From NCBI GenBank assembly GCA_964431735.1, contig CAYSLJ010000059.1, forward strand, positions 1 to 38,093: a stretch of DNA of 38,093 nt, read 5' to 3'. The position numbers were made by a program, and so were the translations under genes. This document shows positions 7,944 to 15,762 of the stretch, one piece after another. Each line of letters starts with the position of its first letter. Position 1 is the first letter of the stretch. The notes under the pieces were generated by a model, which ran no database searches, was not told the origin of the DNA, and saw only the letters and a list, made by a program, of their open reading frames with translations. Source of the stretch: CALARM01 sp964431735 (lineage in GTDB: Bacteria > Vulcanimicrobiota > SpSt-956 > JAKJGF01).

Positions 7944-8978
7944 ATGATAAATAAAAACCATGATAAAATTGAAGAATTAAAAGTTATGACATGGCCTTTA
8001 AGTTCCTTATGGGGACAGGCGCTGAAGGAATGTGTTTCCGAGCCTTTTACGAAAAAAACAGGAATACCCGTTCGTCATATTGAATTCACTACCGTAGATT
8101 TTCCGCCGGTGCTGATAAGAGCACTGGAAAAAAAAGAACGTCCCCCCTGTGATGTTATATACGGGAATACCATCCCTGCCATTCATCTGGCAAAAAAAGG
8201 TTTCTGCGATCCTCTGGAAGAAGATGAATTCCCCGTTCTGAAACAGGTCAGTCACCGTGCCAGACCTGTAGCGGAAGGGCTTTCAGGATGGCCTTTTGTA
8301 ATTGTTTATGATGTAAGGTATGTTATGATGTACAGAGACGATGCTTTTCCCGACGGCCCTCCTCATAGCTGGGAAGTTATGGTGGCGCCGAAATTCAAAG
8401 GAAGGGTTTCTCTTTATCCCGGAGGAAAAGGATTTTTCCCTATAGCTCAGATAACGGGAGGAGGAACTATTGAAGACATACCTTACAATATGGAACCATG
8501 CTGGAATTTTCTTAAACATCTGAGACCTCAGGTCAGAGTTCTGGAATTTAATAAAAAAATGACAGAACATATAAAAAAAGGGGAAGTAGATATACACTGC
8601 ACCGTTCTGACAAATATAATCGAATGGAAAGATAAAGGTTATGGAGTTTCATGGCATGTACCAAAAGAAGGAATTTCATCGGGCGACGATGCACTGTTTG
8701 TTCCTGCCGGTCTGCCTGAAGAGGCAAGTCATATGGCAAAACAATATGTAACCTTTTCTCTGGAAAAGGATATACAGTCATCATGGTGCAAAAGACTGGG
8801 CTTATGTCCGATTCACAGAGGGATAGAAAAACCTGAAAGATTTATAAATGATCGTGCCTATCCCGACGGCCCCGATGATTATGAGAAAACTCTTTTTGTG
8901 CCGAACAGCATTACTGAAAAATATGAACATCATCTGTGGAGGGAGAATTTCAATCAGATTTTCAGTAATCTCTCATAA
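7944..8978 (+). CDS. Periplasmic-binding-fold protein (PotD/iron-type) without signal peptide
   Basis: The 344-residue protein resembles bacterial extracellular solute-binding proteins of the polyamine/ferric type: an opening beta strand (ELKVMTWPLSSLWGQAL), CDVIYGNTIPAIHLAKKG, a hinge-type YDVRYVMMYRDDAFPDGPPHSWE, and a C-terminal lobe with GDDALFVPAGLPEEASHMAK. The usual export signal is absent: residues 1-13 are polar, and an in-frame TAA at 7938-7940 blocks any upstream extension. No permease or ATPase partner is nearby. It may act in the cytoplasm or be an orphan binding protein that lost its leader. The ligand is unknown. Ribosome site weak. Flanked on both sides by palindromic repeats. 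Confidence 0.8.
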   Translation: MINKNHDKIEELKVMTWPLSSLWGQALKECVSEPFTKKTGIPVRHIEFTTVDFPPVLIRALEKKERPPCDVIYGNTIPAIHLAKKGFCDPLEEDEFPVLKQVSHRARPVAEGLSGWPFVIVYDVRYVMMYRDDAFPDGPPHSWEVMVAPKFKGRVSLYPGGKGFFPIAQITGGGTIEDIPYNMEPCWNFLKHLRPQVRVLEFNKKMTEHIKKGEVDIHCTVLTNIIEWKDKGYGVSWHVPKEGISSGDDALFVPAGLPEEASHMAKQYVTFSLEKDIQSSWCKRLGLCPIHRGIEKPERFINDRAYPDGPDDYEKTLFVPNSITEKYEHHLWRENFNQIFSNLS

Positions 8979-9068
8979 ATTTTTTGTAAAATTACCTGTT
9001 TCCGTAGTCAGTGCTTATAACGGTAAATATTCCACTCGTTATAGTCGTAACGCGTAACGGGAGGATAC

Positions 9069-9170
9069 TACTGACCTGAGCATAAGCATGTAATAACAGT
9101 CTTCCTCACGTCACGCGTAACGCGTTACGCGTCACGAGATCAGATATTTATTATTTATGCTCACCTCAAT
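9069..9170 (+). repeat. Composite palindromic repeat (copy C)
   Basis: Left arm TACTGACCTGAGCATAAGC, then ATGTAATAACAGTCTTCC, four heptamers CGTCACG, CGTAACG, CGTTACG, CGTCACG (9109-9136), and right arm TTTATTATTTATGCTCACC. Outer arms ACTGACCTGAGCATAA and TTATGCTCACCTCA are near-perfect inverted repeats. This is one of the two best copies. Confidence 0.85.
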
Positions 9171-9205
9171 AATTATAATTTGTCAGAGTTATTTTTATTA
9201 CAGTC

Positions 9206-9422
9206 CTTAGTACCGTAACAGGTAAATTGGTACCCGTAAAAAGCTTCTGCCTGGCAGGCTCTGGAGAAGAAAAATTCGTTTTTTCTATAGTATTAAAAAT
9301 TAAATAAGGGTTAATTTATTGTCTGTAAAACAAATGATATAAGGCAAATTATTTTTCTTCGTAAGAGCCTGTCAGGCAGAAGCTGATAAAATGGTTACGA
9401 ACTTATTTGGAGCGGTACTTAG
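9206..9422. repeat. Long inverted-repeat element (about 207 bp) with CTTAG flanks
   Basis: Element body 9211-9417 begins TACCG and ends CGGTA, flanked on both sides by CTTAG (9206-9210, 9418-9422), a possible 5-bp target duplication. Inner arms AGCTTCTGCCTGGCAGGCTCT (about 9241) and its complement near 9365-9386 match at 20 of 21 positions. It contains a 21-bp segment (9291-9311) also present at 3342-3362. It has no coding capacity. Confidence 0.75.
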
Positions 9423-9448
9423 AAAAAATACTAAAAAGGAGAAAAATT

Positions 9449-10165
9449 ATGGATAATACAGTAGAAGCAATTCGAAATAAGACTGAAGAATTAGTAACTC
9501 TCTGGGGACGGCCGGAGAAAATATTTAAAATAGATAAGAATAAAACAGCTTTTATAGTAATCGATGTTCAGAATTTCACCTGTTCTCACAGGTCAAAACC
9601 TTCGAAACCTTCTGCAAACGAGGAAGAAGTAAGGGAAAAAATCAAACATGTCATAAAAAATATCAATCTCCTGTCAGATCTGTGCCATAAAGAAAAAATC
9701 CCTGTCATATGGGTAAAACATAATTTTACCATTACGGACGTAACGGACGATTCCGGTCTTTACGGAGAATTCTTCAAAGGCCCTGTCCCTGAAAGCATGT
9801 GTAATTTAAGTGAAGGGACAGAACTCTATAATGAACTCCATATAGATGAAAAAACGGATCATGTTATATTTAAAAAGAGGTACAGCGCATTCATACCGGC
9901 ACCTTCAAAGATTGACGACCTGTTAAAAAAACTGGGGAGAAATCAACTGATTATTGCCGGTGTTGCATCGAATGTATGTGTAGAATCAACTGCAAGGGAT
10001 GCCATGCAACTGGACTATGAAATCATTCTGGTGTCAGACGGAACTGCAGCCATAGATAAAATGATGTATGAAATGACTATTGCCAATATAAAACTCTTTT
10101 TCGGTGATGTAAGAAGTACAGAAGATATTTTAAATGAGTTATCACAGTGTAAGGAACAGGTATAG
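9449..10165 (+). CDS. Isochorismatase-family cysteine hydrolase
   Basis: Cytoplasmic amidase-type hydrolase of the nicotinamidase / N-carbamoylsarcosine amidase / isochorismatase superfamily. The start at 9449 is supported by AAAAGGAG 7 bases upstream, giving 238 residues beginning MDNTVEAIRNK. The catalytic triad is visible: Asp39 in FIVIDVQNF, Lys142 in FKKRYSAF and Cys177 in IAGVASNVCVESTARDA, including the cis-peptide region before Cys. KKRYSAF resembles ureidoacrylate and carbamoyl-amide hydrolases more than true isochorismatases. It lies between the binding-fold gene and the CoA-transferase, so an amide-to-acid step feeding the CoA ligase is an attractive inference. The substrate is unproven. 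Confidence 0.9.
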   Translation: MDNTVEAIRNKTEELVTLWGRPEKIFKIDKNKTAFIVIDVQNFTCSHRSKPSKPSANEEEVREKIKHVIKNINLLSDLCHKEKIPVIWVKHNFTITDVTDDSGLYGEFFKGPVPESMCNLSEGTELYNELHIDEKTDHVIFKKRYSAFIPAPSKIDDLLKKLGRNQLIIAGVASNVCVESTARDAMQLDYEIILVSDGTAAIDKMMYEMTIANIKLFFGDVRSTEDILNELSQCKEQV

Positions 10166-10182
10166 TGTATTTATATGAGAAT

Positions 10183-10246
10183 CGTAACGCGTGACGCGTG
10201 ACGCGTGACGCGAGGATAATAGCGTTTCCGTGACGCATAACGTATG
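10183..10246. repeat. Heptamer array, 4+2 units
   Basis: CGTAACG followed by three CGTGACG units (10183-10210), then CGAGG, and a second short run CGTGACG, CATAACG (10229-10242). The sequence TATTTATATGA(G/A)AATCGTAACGCG at the left edge recurs at 23640-23661. It lies in the spacer before the CoA-transferase gene. Confidence 0.85.
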
Positions 10247-10291
10247 CCATTTATATTACAGGTTATTTATATATATAAGGAGGTTCAACAG

Positions 10292-11512
10292 ATGTTTCCC
10301 CTTGAAAATAAAAGAATTCTCTCCTTTGAGACCTGGGGGTCAGGTTCATTTCATGGAGAGCTGCTTGCAATGATGGGAGCGGAAGTTATAAATATTGAGG
10401 ATCCGCAGCAGGGCGGAAATCCTTTACGAAAGATGGGGTCTCTCTATCTGGATGATGAAAAAAAAGATAATGAAGGCAGCCAGTTCTGCCTCCACAATAA
10501 AAAAAGTCTTTTTCTGGACATAAGAACAGAAGAAGGTAAAGAAGTTTTGCACAGACTCGCAGCCGTATCTGATGCAGTTATAAATAATTTTCGCGGCACA
10601 GTTCCCGAAAAACTGGGCATTACCTATGAACATCTGAAAAAATTCAATAAAAAAATCGTCTGCACCCATCTTTCCGGCTATGGAAGAGATAATGAAAGAG
10701 CGGACTGGCCCGGTTATGATTTTCTTATGCAGGCAGAAACAGGATGGATGTCCCTTACGGGAGAACCTGGAGATATGCCGACAAAGGTAGGAGTATCGGT
10801 AGTGGATATTCTCGGAAGCGTCTATGGCGCCCTGTGCACCGTGTCTGCCCTCTACAGAGCCGAAAGAACAGGCTTCGGAGGAGACGGAGATACAAATCTC
10901 TTTGACATTGCATTGAACTGCACCTGTTACCAGGGACTGTGGTTTTTAAATGACGGATTTGCGGCGGGGAAACAGCCAAGATCTGCCCATACAAGCCAGA
11001 GCCCGTCACAGATTTATAAAACATCGGACGGATGGATTTATATTGCCTGTCTTTCTCAGAAATTCTGGGAATTGCTCTGTGAAAAAATAGATCATGAAGA
11101 ATTAAAATCTGACGGGCGTTTTATTACAAACGATTTAAGAATGAAAAACCGCAGGGAATTAACTGAAATTCTGGATGGCATATTTTCCGGGAAATCTGCC
11201 GGTGAGTGGATGAAGATACTGAGCGGAACAGTTCCTGCCGCACCTGTAGCAGACATAAGGGAAGCCATGGAGAATCCCTATCTCCTGGAAGCGGGGAAAC
11301 TTCTTTCCATACCCTATGACAGAAGTTCACGGAGAAAAGAAGTCAAATTTATCGCTCCTCCCTTCAGTTTTGACGGCAAAAAATTTACCGATTTTAAAAC
11401 AGGGCCTGCACCAGGGGAACATACTGTGGACATACTGAAATCTCTCGGATATGAGGAAAAAGACATAGAGGAACTCAGAGAAAAGAAAATTATTATGACC
11501 ACAGGCATGTAA
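10292..11512 (+). CDS. Type III (CaiB/BaiF-family) CoA-transferase
   Basis: Transfers CoA from an acyl-CoA donor to a free carboxylic acid. The start at 10292 follows AAGGAGG (10277-10283), giving 406 residues; the earlier in-frame ATG at 10244 lacks a ribosome site. The N-terminal Rossmann-like segment reads LLAMMGAEVINIEDP. The likely catalytic Asp is Asp172 in KVGVSVVDILGS, in the conserved family position. Other family features include LHNKKSLFLDI and NFRGTVPEKLGI. Members of this family work on carnitine, bile acids, oxalate or aromatic acids; this one cannot be assigned. It is the last gene of the plus-strand group and is followed directly by an inverted heptamer hairpin. Confidence 0.92.
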   Translation: MFPLENKRILSFETWGSGSFHGELLAMMGAEVINIEDPQQGGNPLRKMGSLYLDDEKKDNEGSQFCLHNKKSLFLDIRTEEGKEVLHRLAAVSDAVINNFRGTVPEKLGITYEHLKKFNKKIVCTHLSGYGRDNERADWPGYDFLMQAETGWMSLTGEPGDMPTKVGVSVVDILGSVYGALCTVSALYRAERTGFGGDGDTNLFDIALNCTCYQGLWFLNDGFAAGKQPRSAHTSQSPSQIYKTSDGWIYIACLSQKFWELLCEKIDHEELKSDGRFITNDLRMKNRRELTEILDGIFSGKSAGEWMKILSGTVPAAPVADIREAMENPYLLEAGKLLSIPYDRSSRRKEVKFIAPPFSFDGKKFTDFKTGPAPGEHTVDILKSLGYEEKDIEELREKKIIMTTGM

Positions 11513-11515
11513 TGA

Positions 11516-11578
11516 GTGAGTAGTGAATGGTGAGTAGTGAGTAACAGTGCCATATTCTACTCACCACTCACTACTCAC
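11516..11578. terminator. Inverted heptamer hairpin after CoA-transferase gene
   Basis: Units GTGAGTA, GTGAATG, GTGAGTA, GTGAGTA (11516-11543) are followed after about 14 bases by TACTCAC, CACTCAC, TACTCAC (11558-11578), the reverse complement. The stem starts 3 bases after the stop and could terminate transcription, although the T-run is short. Confidence 0.5.
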
Positions 11579-11591
11579 TTAAATTCTAATA

Positions 11592-11917
11592 AGAACCTAT
11601 CCGAAAAGTAATATTTATTGTACACCCTTCCGGGGGGGGGAGGCTCTGGAACAACGAATTCTCCGAAGGACAAAATATATACCGTATTAACAGTAATTTA
11701 TAAATTACTGACCTGAGCATAAGCATGTAATAAAAGTTTTCCTCCCGTAACGCGTAACGCGTTACGCGAGCATATATTTATTATTTATGCTCACCTCAGT
11801 AAATAAATGTAATATCGTAGCAGTCTTTAAAGACATGCTGTTTTGCACGAGGATTATAGATTTTTCGGAAGAGCCTTACCCACCGGAAGGTATTTGATGA
11901 CTTTCCGGATAGGCTCT
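11592..11917. repeat. Long inverted-repeat element interrupted by another repeat
   Basis: Outer arms: AGAACCTATCCGAAAAGTAA then ACCCTTCCGG on the left, complemented by CCGGAAGG and CTTTCCGGATAGGCTCT on the right. An inner GGCTCTGGAACAACG (left) faces AGAGCC (right). These inner parts resemble those of the elements at 9211-9417 and 25838-26055. Subtracting the roughly 100-bp composite repeat inside leaves about 224 bp, close to those elements. Confidence 0.7.
11703..11804 (+). repeat. Composite palindromic repeat (copy E)
   Basis: Left arm TTACTGACCTGAGCATAAGC, then ATGTAATAAAAGTTTTCCTC, three heptamers CGTAACG, CGTAACG, CGTTACG (11746-11766), then GAGCATATATTTATTA and TTATGCTCACCTCAGTAA. The outer 18 bases are inverted repeats with two mismatches. 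It sits inside the element 11592-11917. Confidence 0.85.
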
Positions 11918-11999
11918 AAGGACTGTAAGAAAAATAACTCCGGCAAATTGTTAGAACGGTTATCATACTCGCGTCACGCGTTACGCGTTACGCGTCACG
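11918..11999. repeat. Shared 70-bp module ending in a heptamer array
   Basis: AAGGACTGTAAGAAAAATAA through GTTAGAACGGTTATCATAC, then CGTCACG, CGTTACG, CGTTACG, CGTCACG (11972-11999). The reverse complement of 26054-26121 matches most of its length, and 9171-9209 matches its first part. It always adjoins an inverted-repeat element or a heptamer array. Confidence 0.7.
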
Positions 12000-12057
12000 A
12001 TATAAATTATAACTATGATGTAATTATTTTCAGACAGTTCCTAAGTTGTGAATTATA

Positions 12058-12747
12058 CTATAATCTGTTTATAAGAGAAGGATAAAATTTTGTCATACAG
12101 GAAGGACATACACTTTCTGTAAAATCGGCTTCCGAATGAATTTTTATATATTCTTCCACACTATTCCAGTATCCCTTATCATCTCTCATTTTTTTACATG
12201 AAGAACATATAGGTATAAGGCCATTCAGCGTTTTGATTTTAGCCATGGCTTCCTGAAGATCGTAAAGCAGCTTTTCTCTTTCTTCTTCATGCATTTTCTT
12301 TTCTCTCCTGTCTCTCAGAGCAAGGAGAATGGATTTTTTATCATACCAGTCCACAACAGACACGGTTATATCAACAGGACAGAGAGAGCCATCGGAGAGG
12401 ATAATTTCTTTATATTCACAGACATTATCGTAAAAATTGACATGTTCCGGAGAGGATAAAATTTTATCCTCTCCGGGAAATAATCCTGTATAATCCCTGT
12501 ATAGAAGATTTTTATAGCCCAGCATATAGCATGCCTGTTGATTTGCATGAACAATAAGGCGGGTATAGCCGTCTATAATCAGAAGCATATCGGTAATGCT
12601 GTCAAAAAAAGATTTAAATTTTTCTTCTGCTTTCTGCAGTTTAATCTCTTTTTGCTGTAATTCTTTTTCCAGAGAGACAATCTTCTGGCGAAGTTCTATT
12701 AGTTTTTCTGTTTTTTCTGTTTTACCTTCCATATCCAGAATACTCAT
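12058..12747 (-). CDS. PAS-domain protein with C-terminal CxxC...CxxC motif
   Basis: A 229-residue soluble sensor-like protein. Residues 10-47 form a charged heptad-like coiled coil. Residues 45-150 form a PAS domain (FFDSITDMLLIIDG, ANQQACYMLGY, ending VVDWYDKKSILLALRDRREK). A helical linker leads to a C-terminal segment, LIPICSSCKKMRDDKGYW...CPSC, with Cys181, Cys184, Cys214 and Cys217 likely binding a metal. That tail is known from the ends of histidine kinases and response-regulator-like proteins. There is no kinase, cyclase or DNA-binding output domain, so it presumably works through a partner. The start is uncertain because no ribosome site precedes it; a second Met is at residue 6. Flanked by palindromic repeats. 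Confidence 0.85.
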   Translation of the reverse strand: MSILDMEGKTEKTEKLIELRQKIVSLEKELQQKEIKLQKAEEKFKSFFDSITDMLLIIDGYTRLIVHANQQACYMLGYKNLLYRDYTGLFPGEDKILSSPEHVNFYDNVCEYKEIILSDGSLCPVDITVSVVDWYDKKSILLALRDRREKKMHEEEREKLLYDLQEAMAKIKTLNGLIPICSSCKKMRDDKGYWNSVEEYIKIHSEADFTESVCPSCMTKFYPSLINRL

Positions 12748-12774
12748 TATAATTTATTTCATAACAGTTTATAA

Positions 12775-12873
12775 TTACTGGCTTAAACATAATAATACAA
12801 TATATACTCTCGTAAAGCATTACGCTTCACGGGAGGAAAACGTTTATTACATACTTATGTTCAGGCCAGTAAT
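12775..12873 (-). repeat. Composite palindromic repeat (copy F)
   Basis: Outer arms TTACTGGCTTAAACATAA and TTATGTTCAGGCCAGTAA are inverted at 16 of 18 positions. The core has heptamers CGTAAAG, CATTACG, CTTCACG (12811-12831), followed by GGGAGGAAAACGTTTATTAC. It lies upstream of the PAS gene. Confidence 0.8.
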
Positions 12874-12935
12874 AACCTCTTAATGCGTAAGGAATACATG
12901 TGACTCATCACACATTACTGATTACGAAACATTTA

Positions 12936-13007
12936 ATTCAGATAATTCAAAAATCATTCTCTTACATCGGAAAATTTCCTGTAAAAAAACCATGGCATTA
13001 TCTGAAT
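12936..13007 (-). repeat. 11-bp inverted repeat downstream of citrate synthase
   Basis: ATTCAGATAAT (12936-12946) and its exact complement (12997-13007) flank about 50 bases just past the citrate synthase stop. They could form a long hairpin in the mRNA 3' end. There is no terminator-like T-run immediately after it. Confidence 0.4.
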
Positions 13008-13015
13008 ATTACAAA

Positions 13016-14302
13016 TCATCTATCTTCAAAATGGGCGTAATCTCTATGTTTATGCCCTGTATAAAGCTGTCTTGGCCTGACTATTTTCTGAGTAGGGTCT
13101 CCGAACATTTCAAGCCACTGAGAACACCATCCCGGAATACGTCCTATGGCAAAAAGAACGGTGAATATATCAGAAGGGAAATTCATGCTCTGATATATAA
13201 GTCCTGTATAGAAATCTACATTGGGGTAAAGACCTCTCTTTACAAAATACTCATCTTCCAGAGCAATACGCTCTACTTCCAGGGCAAGCTCAAGAAAAGG
13301 ATTCATACCTGTTACTTCAAAAACCTCATAAGCAAGTTTCTTTACTATAGCAGCTCGCGGGTCATAAGACTTATATACCCTGTGACCAAACCCCATCAAC
13401 ATAGCTTCTTTTGCTTTCACTTTTTTTATAAATTCAGGCACTTTATCCTTTGAACCTATCTGAGCAAGCATCTTTAATACCGCTTCGTTTGCGCCGCCGT
13501 GGAGAGGCCCGTAAAGAGCTGCCACTGCAGCTGCCACTGCAGTGAAAGGATCACAGTGTGAACTGCCAACACTTCTCATAGCGTTTGTACTGCAGTTCTG
13601 TTCATGATCTGCATGAAGTATAAAGAGTTTATCAAGGGCTTTAATCAATACAGGATGAACCTTACATTCCTCGTCAGGCATGTTAAACATCATATGAAAG
13701 AAATTTTTCACATAACCGTAATCATTCCTGGGATATATATAAGGCATACCCATTCTGTGCCTGTATGCGAAGGCAGCCAGAGTAGGAGCTTTTGCAATGA
13801 GGCGGAGAACAGACCTTTCATTCTGTTCCGGATCCTTTACGTTTTTCGACTCGCCCCAGAAACATGAAAGTGCTGATATGGTAGCTACAAGTATCCCCAT
13901 AGGATGGGCATCATAATGAAAACCATCCATGAATTTTTTAATATTTTCATGTACGTAGGTATGGGTTAAAATATTTTTTTCGAATTTTTCAAACTCTGTC
14001 CCGGTCGGTAAATCTCCATAAATAAGAAGATAGCATACTTCAAGAAAACTGCTCTTCTCTGCCAGTTGTTCTATAGGGTAACCTCTGTATTTAAGTATAC
14101 TATTCTGTCCGTCTATAAAGGTAATTGAGCTTTTACATGTAGCAGTATTTAACAGAGCAGGGTCATAACTCAGAAGACCAAAATCGTCGTCCTTTGTTTT
14201 AATCTTTCTGAGATCAATGGCATTTATGGCACTGTTTTGTACCAGAGGCAATTCATATGTTTTCCCGGTCCTGTTATCAGTAACAGTAAGAGTTTCTCTC
14301 AT
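13016..14302 (-). CDS. gltA: Citrate synthase, GltA type
   Basis: Condenses acetyl-CoA and oxaloacetate to citrate, the entry step of the TCA cycle. The start ending at 14302 follows GAGGGAGG 7 bases upstream, giving 428 residues; an earlier in-frame Met is 12 codons upstream without a ribosome site. Active-site motifs: LHADHEQNCSTNAMR (about 230), PLHGGANEAVL (about 268), MGFGHRVYKSYDPRA with its His-Arg pair, and PNVDFYTGLIYQSM containing the catalytic Asp (about 360). Length and motifs match the 430-residue hexameric GltA type with an N-terminal beta domain. It stands alone, with an extended -10 promoter at 14344-14352. Ends HKHRDYAHFEDR, as is usual for this family. Confidence 0.97.
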   Translation of the reverse strand: MRETLTVTDNRTGKTYELPLVQNSAINAIDLRKIKTKDDDFGLLSYDPALLNTATCKSSITFIDGQNSILKYRGYPIEQLAEKSSFLEVCYLLIYGDLPTGTEFEKFEKNILTHTYVHENIKKFMDGFHYDAHPMGILVATISALSCFWGESKNVKDPEQNERSVLRLIAKAPTLAAFAYRHRMGMPYIYPRNDYGYVKNFFHMMFNMPDEECKVHPVLIKALDKLFILHADHEQNCSTNAMRSVGSSHCDPFTAVAAAVAALYGPLHGGANEAVLKMLAQIGSKDKVPEFIKKVKAKEAMLMGFGHRVYKSYDPRAAIVKKLAYEVFEVTGMNPFLELALEVERIALEDEYFVKRGLYPNVDFYTGLIYQSMNFPSDIFTVLFAIGRIPGWCSQWLEMFGDPTQKIVRPRQLYTGHKHRDYAHFEDR

Positions 14303-14343
14303 TTTAAATACCTCCCTCAAAATAAAAAATTTTCTCAAAGAAT

Positions 14344-14352
14344 ATTATAACA
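14344..14352 (-). promoter_or_regulatory. Extended -10 promoter for citrate synthase
   Basis: The minus strand reads TGTTATAAT, identical to the extended -10 at 6184-6192. It lies about 42 bases before the chosen ATG. The -35 region is weak, as expected for an extended -10. Confidence 0.55.
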
Positions 14353-14383
14353 TAATATGAACAAAAAATCTTCACAGCCGGAA

Positions 14384-15517
14384 TTACTTATTATTTATCT
14401 CCGGTTTTACAGAAGTCTTAATCTCTAAAGGACTATTTTCCATATATATACTCCTGGAAGGGTAGGCCACTTCCATACCCAGTTCTTCCAGGATATTCAT
14501 AATTTTTAAATTCACATCATGGTGGACTTCTAAATATTCATTCCATACAGTTGTATTGGTAAAAAAATAAAGAAATAAATTATATGAACTTTCGGCAAAT
14601 TCCGTAAAATAAACATATATTACGTCATTATTTATATCCGGATGATTGGCCAGCATTTCCCTGATCCTGCTGCACAGTTCATTAATCTGACCGGATTTAT
14701 TCGAACATGTAATGCCAAGTTTAAAGGTAATTCTCCTCTTCCTCATTATAGATCTGTTAATAATAGGTTTTGATGCTATAAGAGCATTCGGAATTGTTAC
14801 AAGTGCTTCATCAAAGGTTCTAACTTTAGTACACCTAAGCCATATATCTTCTACAGTTCCCTCTATGTCTGGAGTAACTATCCAGTCTCCAACCGTAAAG
14901 GGTTTGTCCAAAAATATAGTAATAAACCCGAATATATTTGCCACAAAATCCTTGCTGGCAAGAGCAAAAGCGAGACCTCCAATACCAAGACCTGCAATAA
15001 TACTGGTCACATTATAACCGAATTCCTGGAGGATCATAAGGATACCCATTATTATTACAATGGTTTTAACAGTGTTTCCTCCAAATACTATAATATAATT
15101 ATCCAGTTTTTTCTCTCTTTCTTTAATTATTGTTCTGAGTAAAATGATAAAAACATTTAAAGCTCTATATATGGCCCAGGTTATTATAAAAATCAGGATA
15201 ATACGTTCTGCCTTATTTATAAAGGCAAAAACCTTTTCTATTCCGAGAATATAAAAACCTATCCATACAGCCAGAGCAAAGAAAAGCAGTTTAAAAGGAG
15301 TGTTCATTTCTTTAATAATATCATCATCAACAGGAACAGGTATTTTAGAAGTCAAACTATTCAGTATTTTCATAGCAGGTTTTCTGATAAATTGTCTGAG
15401 CAATAAAATAAATATGAAAAATAAAAGTGCCAGAATAAGGCGAACCAGATCTATACCGATAAATTTATAATCATGAATATTACTCAGTTTTACGAATAAA
15501 TCATTTAAAAAAAACAT
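14384..15517 (-). CDS. MscS-family mechanosensitive channel
   Basis: Inner-membrane tension-gated channel that releases solutes on osmotic downshock. The start ending at 15517 (MFFLNDLF) follows AGGAGG 4 bases upstream; a longer in-frame start at 15550 has no ribosome site. The protein has 377 residues. Four or so hydrophobic helices come first, then the Gly/Ala-rich pore helix IIAGLGIGGLAFALASKDFV, then the beta domain FGFITIFLDKPFTVGDWI, VEDIWLRCTKVRTFDEALV, IPNALI. The C-terminal mixed domain ends in a short charged tail. This is a small-conductance-type channel with an extra N-terminal helix or two compared with E. coli MscS. A second, larger MscS homologue lies just upstream on the same strand. 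Confidence 0.93.
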   Translation of the reverse strand: MFFLNDLFVKLSNIHDYKFIGIDLVRLILALLFFIFILLLRQFIRKPAMKILNSLTSKIPVPVDDDIIKEMNTPFKLLFFALAVWIGFYILGIEKVFAFINKAERIILIFIITWAIYRALNVFIILLRTIIKEREKKLDNYIIVFGGNTVKTIVIIMGILMILQEFGYNVTSIIAGLGIGGLAFALASKDFVANIFGFITIFLDKPFTVGDWIVTPDIEGTVEDIWLRCTKVRTFDEALVTIPNALIASKPIINRSIMRKRRITFKLGITCSNKSGQINELCSRIREMLANHPDINNDVIYVYFTEFAESSYNLFLYFFTNTTVWNEYLEVHHDVNLKIMNILEELGMEVAYPSRSIYMENSPLEIKTSVKPEINNK

Positions 15518-15762
15518 TTTCCCTCCTGGTGAAATATATATAATTTTCATAAAGTTTTTATACGAACTATTTCCATAGAAACTATTTTTTATTATAACTT
15601 ATATAAGAAAAAATATCAAATTTTTCTCTTCATAATCAGAGTAAAGGAACTACACATAATAAACCTGACCTGTTTATAGTAACAAACATGACCGGAGCGG
15701 TCACAACCAAATATGAGGATAAGCATCCAGTGAAGTCACAAGCTTCATAATTCTCATATAAC

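Larger units (their letters stand above)
8979..9448. other. Gene-free spacer holding three repeat types
   Basis: A 470-base spacer. It holds a heptamer pair (9046-9059), composite repeat C (9069-9170), a 39-base shared module (9171-9209, also near 11918 and 26121 in the other orientation), and the inverted-repeat element 9206-9422. No ORF of its own; the apparent 5' end of the following ORF at 9407 derives from the repeat. Confidence 0.8.
11513..12057. other. Gene-free spacer with nested repeats
   Basis: A 545-base stretch holding, in order, an inverted GTGAGTA hairpin (11516-11578), a long inverted-repeat element (11592-11917) with composite repeat E inside it (11703-11804), and a shared module with a heptamer array (11918-11999). 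I see no coding potential. There is also a G9 homopolymer at 11632-11640. Confidence 0.85.

Noticed and set aside
13604..13867. Plus-strand ORF within the citrate synthase gene
   Set aside because: Antisense shadow with no ribosome site and no recognisable domain.
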